A program made the translations under genes and the position numbers. A stretch of 64,000 nucleotides of DNA from Centroberyx gerrardi (lineage: Eukaryota; Chordata; Actinopteri; Beryciformes; Berycidae): positions 12,425,725 to 12,489,724 of the forward strand of contig NC_136012.1 in NCBI RefSeq assembly GCF_048128805.1, read 5' to 3'. This document shows positions 36,620 through 64,000 of the stretch, piece by piece (the stretch's first letter is position 1; every line of letters starts with the position of its first letter). The notes beneath the pieces are model-generated. The model had not been told where the DNA came from. It was given only the letters and a program-made list of their open reading frames with translations, and made no database searches.

Positions 36620-36633
36620 GCGCCCCCTTGTGG
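36620..36633 (-). promoter_or_regulatory. CTCF-like site between spon2 and kdm3b
   Basis: On the minus strand this is CCACAAGGGGGCGC, 13 of 14 positions of the CTCF core. It lies ~600 bases after the spon2 poly(A) signal and ~720 bases before the kdm3b ATG. Confidence 0.4.
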
Positions 36634-36987
36634 TGGATAAACAATTCCGTCACGAGTTGACGGCAATCAACTGTCTGCACTGTCAAAGTAGATGTTTGTG
36701 TGTTTTTTTTTTAAAGAAGCTGTATGATAATTAAATATATAACGATATTGTATGAAAATGAAATAAAGTCAACAGGATAGGAGGGGGGGGGGGGGGGTGT
36801 AGCCCCAGGTCAGGTTGTGCCATTCTTTTTGTAAAAGACAGTCACAATAAAAATCCAAATGCTTGAGTTGAATGACATTACAACGTTAAGAGAATATACA
36901 CGGCCTCGGAATAAGAGAAAGACAATTATTCTACAGGACAAAGTAAGGTAATCAAGAAACAGCTTCTATGCACAGAGCACAGGCTTG

Positions 36988-37001
36988 TCACTAGAGGTCG
37001 C
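36988..37001 (+). promoter_or_regulatory. Weaker CTCF-like site near the kdm3b promoter
   Basis: TCACTAGAGGTCGC matches 12 of 14 positions of the CTCF core. Its place beside the stronger site at 36620 is suggestive only. Confidence 0.25.
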
Positions 37002-37009
37002 TGTTTCCG

Positions 37010-37340
37010 CAGACTTGGTCTCTGTCTCTGCAGTGCTGCCTACGAGGAGTGCGTTTGATTGTTGCAGGGCTCAATGGCGGATAGAGCGGGATAGTGGCGT
37101 TAGCACCGAGGACAATAACATCTCTACTGTCTGGATTCCTGGCTGACTCGGTCCGCCGCTGAGTATCCTGCGGTGAGCCGGTCGAAAGGGAGTCTCTTCT
37201 GCATTTAGTACCAAACTGCAGCAGCTACTTGACGCTCTGCTTGCTCTCCTAGCTCCTAGAATCTGTGAGTTCCCATCCCAAGCGACGAAGTTACTCTGTT
37301 CATGGTGGCTCCCTAGAGCTAGCTAGCTAGCAAGCAAAAC
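37010..37340 (+). promoter_or_regulatory. kdm3b: kdm3b promoter and 5' UTR
   Basis: CpG-bearing sequence directly upstream of the kdm3b ATG, with no TATA box. AATGGCGG at 37073-37080 is a YY1-type element often found at the start of TATA-less housekeeping genes. AGCTAGCTAGCTAGC lies at 37318-37332, the first of a palindrome cluster that continues through the start of intron 1. Confidence 0.5.
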
Positions 37341-55066
<17,726 letters not shown>

Positions 55067-55995
55067 TCCCCCTCGCTTACCACTGTCCCAAGGCAACCAG
55101 CCTCTGAAGACCACTCCTCTACGCACACACACATTATACATTACTTACCTACATACACACAAACAAGCTGCAGTGATAGAGTGTAGGGTTTTTGCGGGGC
55201 AGTGAAGGTCTGGGTTTGGGGAAAGAGAACATTTGAGGTGGGGTGGGATTAGATGGGGAGGGGCTAGTCAGCGCTTTGATGAAGGAAGCTCTTCATCGCT
55301 GTTACACAGTACGCTCAAACACGTCTAGTTGTTTTCCAATTCTTTTTTGATTAACTCTGTATTTAAGGTCAGTGTGTTTGTTCTGTTGTTTTCATTGTAT
55401 ATGTAAGACATGAGACTAAGGGAGGTAAAAGCTGACGTGCCTTTGGAGCAAAGAGGTTCAGCTACAGTGTAAGCGTCTGACAAAATGTGAGTACTGGGCT
55501 AACTTTCCTCTTTTGATGACGTCAATATTATTTTTCTTCAATAGGAGAGAGGTTAACCTGTTTTTGTAGGTTTTTTTTGTTGTTGGAGTTTTTAACAGCT
55601 GATTCCTTCTGCCCTCCGTGGCTGAAATGAATTTGCGAAGCAGCCAGCGAAGGGAAGCAGACCAAAGTTTTGTATTTTTAGTTTTCTTATTTTCACTTTT
55701 AGAGTAAGAACTTCAAAAGTGTGTTCTCTTCTTTTTATACACCAGAAGGTAACAAAGATGGTTGGTGCGATCGAATGCTTCAGAGAGGACTGGTTTTGAC
55801 AATTGTTTTTCATTGGTTTGGTCACCTCTCTCTGTCCCATGGTCTGAATGAACTGCAGACTTCCAACAACAACATTGTTCAAGAATCACAATTACAGCTG
55901 AACAGAACTACTGGCCGTTAACGTTGTATCAATATATATATTGATCTTAGCAGTCTGTTTGATTTTTCAAAATAAAGTTTACAAAAACTACTGTT
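55067..55995 (+). other. kdm3b: kdm3b 3' UTR
   Basis: About 0.93 kb from the TAG at 55064-55066 to the AATAAA at 55971, without convincing coding frames. Confidence 0.75.
55971..55976 (+). terminator. kdm3b: Poly(A) signal of kdm3b
   Basis: AATAAA in CAAAATAAAGTTTACAAAAAC, followed by TGTTTGC. The reep2 start codon lies ~900 bases further, so the two genes are tightly tail to head. Confidence 0.7.
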
Positions 55996-56589
55996 TGCTT
56001 AATGTTTATTTCACCTACAAAAGACCTATCCGTGTACCACTGAGAACTATACAGGACTCAGTTAGCTGATGTATGCTTCAAGGGCCATCAAATCAAGATG
56101 GTACTGATGTTTACTGTGTGGCTTTAAATCACACCTTGTGTTTTACAGTCCATGTCTGTCCTGTCTGACCTAGCTTTCACGTATCACCAGCTTGTGTCTG
56201 AATTAGTAAGTAGATCACAGAAATGGGGCAGTGAAACTGGATGCTGCATAGCTGAGGAAGCAAGTATGAATTCAGTTAGATAAAAGGAGTAAAGCAACAA
56301 AGTACCACCATTAGTTTACTAAGTTGGAGCATATATAGTGATTTTCAAACCTGGGCCTTTTTTTTTTTACAAATATACTCTGTTCACTGCCCTCTCATGC
56401 ATAACAAATGGTTGTGATTACCACTGGGTATGATTCCATGATTTGTAGCTGTAGTTGAATGCTAAAGTCAGTCAATGCACAAACACAGGGCTTTCTTCTG
56501 TTGCTTTCACATTACTCTCACTAATTAATTGAGCTAATTGGATCATGAGTGCCATGGTCCCCACTCTGGATAGGAGGAGCAATCTGAGG

Positions 56590-56882
56590 CAGAAGCTTTG
56601 TGGACCTAACATGACACAGTTTACAATGTAGCTCTGTGCCTTTAAGAGAAAGGGTCTACTCTCCAGCAGTGGCAGAAGGCAGCCAGAAGCCACTGCAGCA
56701 GAGCCTCAGCTGCCTACCTGAGAAGAGAAGAGAGGAGCAACAGCAGCAGAGCAGACAGGCCGGCCAGCTTCCCCGCTCACATCACAACAAACCGTGTCGT
56801 GGAGGGAATGGGGGGTACCTAGCCCGTTAGCTAACCAGCTAGATTTCCGAGAAGCGGGGAAAGCTCACGGCGGTCCGTCAAG
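56590..56882 (+). promoter_or_regulatory. reep2: reep2 promoter and 5' UTR
   Basis: The 3' part (56640-56882) is rich in AGCAG/GAGAAGAG words and CpG near the ATG, as in a 5' UTR. The GTTAGCTAACCAGCTAG palindromes at 56829-56845 open a cluster that runs through the first 400 bases of intron 1. No TATA box at a convincing distance was found. Confidence 0.4.
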
Positions 56883-59800
56883 ATGGTATCCTGGATAATT
56901 TCAAGGATAGTTGTGTGAGTATTGATTCGGCGGCATCTGTTGTGAATTAACGTTAGCCAAATGAGCGGCTCCTCCATTCATCAGCTGTCTGGTGCAGTCT
57001 AACGTTACGCCGCACCGACTAGCTAGGCTGCTTCTGCCATCCCTTTTCTGTCTGCATATATTTCAGTTATTTAATAATGAAAACATATCAGTTCACAAGC
57101 TATTATTTAAAAACTGAATCAATCAATTGTTTAAGTACATTGCGGCGACCATCGCCCTATTTTTGTGATTTTTACAATAATGTGCGGGGCATTCTGTATC
57201 CAGCGCTTGCTAGCCACTGTTAGCTAGTTGCCTAGCCACCTGACAGAGATGTGATGGCAGGGAAGAAGAATTAGCTTGCCACGTATTGTCAACTGAAACC
57301 TAATTAACATGCCAACCTCGCGGTAAGCAGGTTAACAGACACCAAACTGCCTGCCATGGCTATTTAAAACATTGCAGCCTGAATGGTGTCTGGTGTTGTG
57401 AGCATCTCAGCACCATATGTTAGTAAAATGTGATGGCAAGGCTTAGCCCAGCAACCCTATCAGGGATGTGAGTGTATACATCCATCCATCCATCCATCCA
57501 CGACTAGGCCTATGTCGGAGGATTTTGGTAGTAATGTATGTGTGAATGAAATGCATATTTTCAAAACACTGGATGTAGTCTGACTTTACAGTCTCCATAT
57601 TAGAGATTCCTTGCTGTGATCAGTAGCCTGGGCCTAGGCTTCCACCTGTACACAGCCCGACAGTGTGGATGACTCAACTAAAGCCAGCAGCTGTCATCAT
57701 CCTGTTCCCCTTATGCAGTTTTCTCAAGACACTCAAGATGCTGTCTTTTTTGTTGGCCAATGTCAAGTGACAGTTGGGGGTCTTATCACTTCGTAGGCTC
57801 TTGTGTGGTCGGACCAATTTGACAGCATCACTACTAGATGGATAAATCAGGTGGATTTGCCTGTCTAGTAATGCTGTCAAATTGGTGTGGATTAAACTGG
57901 GTTTGGTAGTTTAATCCTTATGTTTACACAGCGACTTGTCTTTGACAGGAACAGGTGCATAATTGTCAGTGGTGTTTCATCTCTGTAAATAATGTGCATA
58001 TTCTGCCAGGATTACATAAGTGGAGGATAACATTGGCAAACTGTTACTATATTAGTGGCTTCCAGCTGGCTCTTCCGCTTCAGTGCACTTCAGGTAGTCA
58101 TGCGTCAGTGGAAGGCAAACAATGTGACCGGATCTGCAAAATCATGGATGTTGCACATCTTATACGAGATAAATAATTCTTCATCTTTACTTCGTGTTTC
58201 AGATATCGGCAGCTTCCTCTTTTTCTCACCTTTGAAGTAAAACCTGTTTGTTTTGCATGGGCAGTTGGATAACAGATGTGTACGAATGCTTATACAGCGC
58301 ACTGATTTGTAAACTGAAAAGTCTACTTGATCTCAGCCTCAAGTCCTAAGTCAATACATGTGGATGAACAGCGTAACTCGATCCTATGCGTGCCCGAAAT
58401 CTATGATCTGTGAGTCTCAGCGGGAGGACAGAGCGCTATGGAAATCGGCGCAGAGAAGTGAACCTGAGATCGGGACACAAAGGGACAGAGGGCGTCTGCC
58501 GAGGGAGCCTGCATGCCGAGAGGCCTGCCACGAGCCTCAGATAGCCTCTGCTTACTGTACAGACCCGGGCTGAGAGGCACTGCACACATGACTGAGCAGC
58601 ACAGACACATAGTGGGACAGGAGGAGACCTAGTTACATGCTCAGAAAAACAGAGGGGGTGTGCTCAGGCTCATACAGACAGATGCAAAGCAAGGGGAGAA
58701 TCTCATTGGTATGGCGTGGAGCGTTGGCCTATGGAGAATTCTAAGTCCCAAACATAGGCGCAAAACATACAGACACACTGGTGGCTTCCTGTGATAGTGG
58801 CAAGTTTGCAGGCGGTGTCCTCCCTGCTCTCCCCTCACTCAGCATTCAGCATCCTGTCACATCAGCACAAATCACCACAGTGGCACAGGATGGGGCCAAA
58901 TACACACTAAAACACAGCTCTGTGCGTGTGGTGTCCTCATCTGCACGTGGACTAGCACACCGTGACCCACCCCTGGCAGTCTTTTGTGTGTTTTTTCCAG
59001 TTTATCTGACTGCAGCCTTCCCGGCTCCACTATTTCCATTATATTTGTCCTTTTTTTTTTTTTTTGCACTGATTATCAGGCCAGTGTGTTTTGACAAGCC
59101 ACTGCCCTTCAACTCACTAATGTGGCATCCTCACTGAGCAAAACCAGCCAGAGACTGGTTTTGCTCAAGTAAAAGGAGCCCAGAATACACAAAGCGACTT
59201 GTGTTTACTTAGGAAAAACATAAGCTTAGACAAAAGATGGCTAACCTGCTTCTTAGTGGAAAAATATTCAAACAGGAGCAAGTTTGTTAGGTGTCAAAGT
59301 TAACACCTAGAGGCCATGTTCTCTAGCCGATATCGGTGTTGTTTACCTTGAAACCTGAACCCCCACCTCTGACCCAGGTCTTTTTGCCTCTGTCTCATCT
59401 GCAGCCTTGCCTTTGGGACGCTCTACCCAGCGTACTCCTCCTACAAGGCTGTCAAAACGAAGAATGTGAAGGAATATGTGAGTATCGGCCTGCTTATCAA
59501 ATCACAACAGTGTTTTCCACCCTTGTCTACCCTGTTAAGACTTTTTGGATACTGCACCCGGGGCCCCTGTCAGCCATTGTTGGGCTAATGTCCGCCATAT
59601 GTTGTCCTATGTTTTAATAGCTTTAAATGCTATTTGGGTGTAGTTTGAGCTCTTGGCCTGAAATATATATTTAGCTAATAAACTGTACATACTTGAACTT
59701 TGCTTTTATCAGGAAAAGGAATGTAAAACAGATAGAGCCCACAGAGACCAGTTTAGACTAATACCCATAGCAGCGTCATGGCTCTCAGAATGAAACTACC

Positions 59801-62800
59801 CAGTCCCTTGATACCAAAATAATTCACAGTTGAATAACACAAAGGATAAAGTGGTAATGATTTTAGGATGGGATGTCCAGTGTTGCCAGTGGAAACCAGG
59901 ATACAGAGCAGCAGCTTCCCATTGTGCCTTTGGCTGAGAGAGTCTTTTTTTTAAATGGGGTCCTCCCTGCTTACCTCATCGCTGCCAGGGAGAAGAGAGC
60001 GAGGGATGAGAAAGAGTAGGGGTACAGGAGGAGGAGGAGGAGGAGGAGTCGTCAGCACTCTGGCCCTCCGCCTAGCTTTGCACTGGAGAACAGTCTCCTC
60101 CCGGCTGGTTACCATAGCAACCCCCTCTCAATAATACTCCAGCAGACGGCCACAGAAACAGCGAACGAGGGAAGGAGGAAGAGAGAGAGAGAGAGTGGAG
60201 GACGCCATTTTTAGAACTGTTGTTTTCATGCCCTTCTCCTCTTGTTTGTCTCTGTTCTAATGAGTCAAATGATTCAACATTAGATGCGTTTACAACAGGG
60301 TGCCTGTGGCCTCTCTCACTTTTAATATTTCATATTCCGATTATATTTATAATGCATTTCCACCCTATCTGTGACATTTACTATCTGTTCTTCCTTGACT
60401 AAGCTAGATTGAAGTGGTTGCTAATTGCCTACTTTATGGCATTTATTCTATTTATAAGATGCCCCACATTTCCATTGTCTCCGGGAGATCAACCATGCAT
60501 ACTGATGTGATGTGAAAGGGCTGAAACATATGTTGCATTTATGGGCTGGCGTGTCTATGTGTGCATAGCTTCTGTTAGGCCACACGTGCCTCAGCACGTG
60601 TACACTGGAGGCTGTGGTTTTTGATGTGCTATGTGTGTGATGCTGTCTCTCTCTCCGTGTGTGTCTGTGTCCAGGTGAAGTGGATGATGTACTGGATAGT
60701 GTTTGCGTTGTTCACTACAGCGGAGACAGTCACAGACCTGGTCCTGTCATGGTGAGTCAGGAGCCGCTGATGGTCATGGCTCTAAAACCCCGTGCCCAAC
60801 AGAGTGCTGTGGTCCCTACCGCAACTGGCCTGTAGTAAATAAACAGCTTACATAATATCAATAGACACATTCATGTGTGTGTATCTAGGGCTAGACTGTT
60901 CTTGATATTTTCAGTACAATAAACTCTTTCTTGTTTTCATTGTAGCATAATAAAACATAACTTGCCCAGTTATTGAACCTTTTTATATGTAAGATGATCT
61001 GTATCTTCCTCACAGCTTCTATACATTTTCTTTTAACCCCTCTGATGGTGTTATGGAATGTGTCGTTGCCCAGGTTTCCTTTTTACTTTGAGCTGAAGAT
61101 TGCCTTTGTCATCTGGCTCCTGTCCCCGTACACCAAGGGCTCCAGCGTCCTCTACCGCAAGTTTGTCCACCCCACCTTGTCCAACAAAGAGAAGGTAGGA
61201 ACCCAACCGAAGGCCTTTCAGCCGGCCGGTCGGTCAGCCTCGTAACTGTGAACTGCAGTCCGCATGGAAATATTGTGTTTTCTCTCTCTTCTGCAGTTTT
61301 TGCCTTCCTATTTTGTCCTTGTTTTTATTGTTTTCATTGTTGTCTTTCACTCTCACGCCTCGTCTATCCTTCTGCTGCTACAGGAGATAGATGAGTACAT
61401 AACGCAGGCCAAAGACAGGAGTTATGAGACCATGATGAGGTTTGGGAAGAGGGGTCTCAACCTGGCTGCTAACGCTGCTGTCACTGCAGCCACCAAGGTG
61501 AGCCATGGCCTCTGGTGGCATTGTTTCCATTATTATTTGGGTGTAATTTTTGATGCTGACTCAAGGTTTGATGAACAGGGGAAAAGGCTTCAGCTGAGAG
61601 CCATATCCAAAATGTCCTAATGTGGAGAAAGTCATTCATGTTACTGATCACTTTTAAAGCATAGTTAGGTCTGGCCCTAAGCCATGTCACAGTGTGCAGC
61701 CTCAGATCTTCAGGGCCCTTCTGGCTGTTAAAGTCGAGGCTTAATACTAGAGGTGACTGGACTTTTGCCATCAGGGCCCAGAGGCTTTGGAACAATGTGC
61801 CATAAGAGCTTAGGCTAGCAGAATCAGTATCATATTTAAATCACTTCTTAAAGCTTTTATATAATGTCTTTTATCCTATTATTTTTGTGATTTATATTGT
61901 TTTTTACCCCCTAATCTTTTAATCTTGTGGTGCCTTCTTGTTTTTACTTGTTTTCATTTATGAGTATGTTGTTTTCTATTATTTGATTCTCAAAGCACTT
62001 TGTAAACTGTTTAAAAAAAAGTGCTGTCCACCTTAAGTTAATATTATTAACTCTGAAGTGAATGTGTTTGTTTTTGCTTCAACGCCCAGGGGCAGGGCGT
62101 GCTGTCAGACAAGCTGCGTAGTTTCAGCATGCAGGACCTGACTATGATCAACGCCGAGGACGAGCTGGTTCTGCGCTCCTCAGACCCCCGCATGAGACGG
62201 GACCCCATGGATGACATGAGCTCAGGGGCCAGCACGCTGCCCCGGGCCAAGAGCACCGCCACACGGCAGAGTAGGACCGCACAACACACACATCCCGTGC
62301 TGCATCCCGAGCAGTTTCATATGGATGCGCGTGGAAGCATACGCACCTGCATAAATACATACATTTGCAAACAAACACACCACATGTGTCACTTGCACTG
62401 CAAATTCACCCTTTGAAAATGAATTGAAGGGAGAGCAGCGCAGTCGAACACTGTCCAGTCCGATTTGCTGATTTGGCAGCAGTGTCAGTCAGTGGACTTC
62501 CTATTGTCTGCTTAGCCCTTATCAGAGTGGGGCGGGGGCTGTGGCTAGCCGGCCGGCCTGGGTGGAGTCATGTGATTTAGAGCACTGCAGGATGCCAGGG
62601 AGGAAACTCACTCCGGGGAGAGGAGAGGATGGAGGGTGGGGGGAGAGGGGGACAAAAGCATGTGATTCCAGTGGGAGGAGAGCCTTGGAAGGAGGACTCT
62701 TTGTGTCTGACGTTACACTTCTGGCTGGCTGGCTGTGTGGGCCTGACGAGCTGTGAACTGAATACAGAGAGAGAGAGATGGAGGAAAAGAGAACGAGTGC

Positions 62801-63843
62801 AACAATGAATGAAAAGAGCAAAGTGGTACAATTCAATTTATGCCAAAAAAAAGAATCTAAAGCCATGTGCAACTTCAAAAAACGGACTGAAGGAAAGATA
62901 GAACAGCGAACACAGAAGTGAAAGAGTCTGACAACAGGAGATAAAGTTAAATTCTCTCACTGGGTGGGCTTATTTTGAGGGTATTTTTTCTTCTTACACT
63001 ATTAAGAAGCAGTGAAAAGGTTGTCAAAATCTTCCCCTTTCTTCAAATTTGAGTCATCCTACACCTCTCCATGGTGCAAACCATGCCGAAAACAATGTGA
63101 AGGATTCTTCCTGACCGTGTGTTCACACTGAGAGCAACTTGGTTGATGTGTTGTTCTTTTCTGACCGAACAGCTGCTTCGGTATTGGCTTTCATAACGTA
63201 ACATTGTATGATAAGTTAACAGCTAGCTCGCGTGATGGGTAGCATTAATCGAAAATACAGAAAAAACAAAAAATCTCAATAACATTACTTGAGAGCTTGC
63301 AATCGACCCCCAAGTTGGATGTAACCATTCTTCAAGCATTACTTTTGAGGCGTTCATTCCTGTAGTCTTTCAAATAAAAATTGTAGAGAACTGGGATGCT
63401 TTGTAATCAACTTCTCATCCATTTTGCACTTGCCAGGCGGAACTGTTATTCATGAAATGTAATCACACTGGTAGGGAAACAAGGAAGCGTGGAAATCTGA
63501 TTGGCTGTTGATGGTCAATGGCCACCTAAATTCAGTCATGGTCAATTTTTCTTGGCTGACAAGCCTTTGACCCTCCACAGATCGGCCGAGTTTCCCCGGT
63601 CGCTCACCTATATGGGAAATGAAAGGACTTACACTCAGAGTGTGGCCCACTAACCCATTTTTGTCCAATCCCACAGCCCGCTCCTTGGCGGCCATGTCGC
63701 TTCCTGACGACACGTCATCCCAACACAGCTCTGACCAGTCAGACACAAGGACTGAACATTCTGATGAGGACGCGGGGGAGAAGGCCCCCAAGCGCAGCGC
63801 CAGTGTCAAGGCAACCAAGAAACCTGCTGCTACCAAGACAGAG
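56883..63843 (+). CDS. reep2: Receptor expression-enhancing protein 2, seven exons, 3' end outside the window
   Basis: Coding exons: 56883-56914, 59405-59477, 60675-60751, 61074-61194, 61384-61497, 62090-62270 (or from 62096), 63677-63843; all GT-AG and in phase, 255 residues so far. The last junction is phase 0 and ends in GAG before GTAGGA, so at least one more exon with the basic tail lies beyond 64000 (human REEP2 is 252 residues). It starts [11 protein letters not shown] and carries the TB2/DP1/HVA22 domain: hydrophobic hairpins around residues 1-25 and 36-95, with [20 protein letters not shown] highly conserved. REEP1-4 shape tubular ER and link it to microtubules; REEP2 also aids trafficking of some G-protein-coupled receptors and is mutated in human spastic paraplegia (SPG72). 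The C-terminal part is rich in Ser, Asp/Glu and Lys. Assignment to reep2 rests on sequence and on linkage to kdm3b. Confidence 0.93.
56915..59404 (+). other. reep2: reep2 intron 1
   Basis: A 2.5-kb intron. Its first part has TAACGTTA/GCTAGC words (56949-57240), then a (CCAT)n tract at 57479-57500. Open frames around 57955-58573 and 58781-59137 show no family features. No other feature was recognised. Confidence 0.7.
57479..57500. repeat. (CCAT)n microsatellite
   Basis: About five CCAT units in reep2 intron 1. Confidence 0.85.
61650..62055 (+). mobile_element. LINE 3'-end fragment in a reep2 intron
   Basis: A plus-strand frame reads [31 protein letters not shown] and, after a stop, [20 protein letters not shown]. 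This is the C-terminal phrase order of teleost L2/Rex-like reverse-transcriptase ORFs (SLRSS.., SRLKTRGDRAFAVRAPRLWN.LP.., FK..LKT). The tail CAAAGCACTTTGTAAACTG and TTAATATTATTA follows. The ORF is broken by a stop and truncated at the 5' side, as usual for dead LINE copies. It ends ~35 bases before the exon at 62090. Confidence 0.75.
62271..63676 (+). other. reep2: reep2 intron 6
   Basis: A 1.4-kb intron. GC-rich with GGGGAGAGG words in its first 500 bases, then AT-rich. No exon, RNA or element borders were recognised. Confidence 0.7.
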
Positions 63844-64000
63844 GTAGGAGCACTCAACACACACACACACACACTGAGAGCAAGACTTATGCATCATTAC
63901 AGGCACCAGAGCGACAGAGAATGCTTACTTAGGTATTAACAGCTATTTGAATGTTAAATCTTCCTCTTCCATCTTCCTCAATTTTTTCTATGTATAAAAG

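Overview
This window is nuclear DNA of a ray-finned (teleost) fish. It holds split genes with GT-AG introns, many CA/GT microsatellites, poly-G tracts, short hAT-type DNA transposons, LINE 3' ends, and proteins close to known fish and mammalian ones. There are no operons, CRISPR arrays or prokaryotic signals. Four protein-coding genes lie head to tail on the plus strand: ctbp1 (3184-14866), spon2 (28265-35166), kdm3b (37341-55066) and reep2 (56883 to beyond the right edge). The first ~0.7 kb appears to be the last exon and 3' UTR of an unidentified plus-strand gene.

Layout. 1-700: tail of the upstream gene. 1.4-2.2 kb: CpG-bearing, TAACGTTA/GCTAGC-rich region, the probable ctbp1 promoter. 3.1-14.9 kb: nine coding exons of ctbp1, plus an alternative promoter and start exon near 4.5 kb that would give the short (CtBP1-S/BARS-like) isoform. 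14.9-19 kb: long ctbp1 3' UTR. 19-28.2 kb: gene-poor spacer full of simple repeats. 28.3-36 kb: spon2, five coding exons. 36-37.3 kb: gene boundary with two CTCF-like sites and the kdm3b promoter. 37.3-56 kb: kdm3b, 24 coding exons with complete JmjC chemistry, and a 925-bp hAT relic in one intron. 56.6-64 kb: reep2, seven of its coding exons, cut by the window end.

The genes do unrelated jobs: transcriptional corepression (ctbp1), a secreted matrix/pattern-recognition protein (spon2), H3K9 demethylation (kdm3b) and ER shaping (reep2). Their order matters most for genome history. In human, CTBP1-SPON2 lie together on 4p16 and KDM3B-REEP2 on 5q31, whereas here the two pairs are adjacent.

I found no undescribed biological system. 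The most useful observations are the short-isoform ctbp1 promoter, three hAT insertions with recognisable 8-bp target duplications (one ending 30 bp from a splice acceptor), a perfect 26-bp inverted repeat inside one of them, tandem splice acceptors in reep2 and kdm3b, and palindrome clusters at three of the four gene starts. All exon boundaries were read by eye from splice sites, reading-frame phase and protein similarity remembered for these families; no alignment was run.
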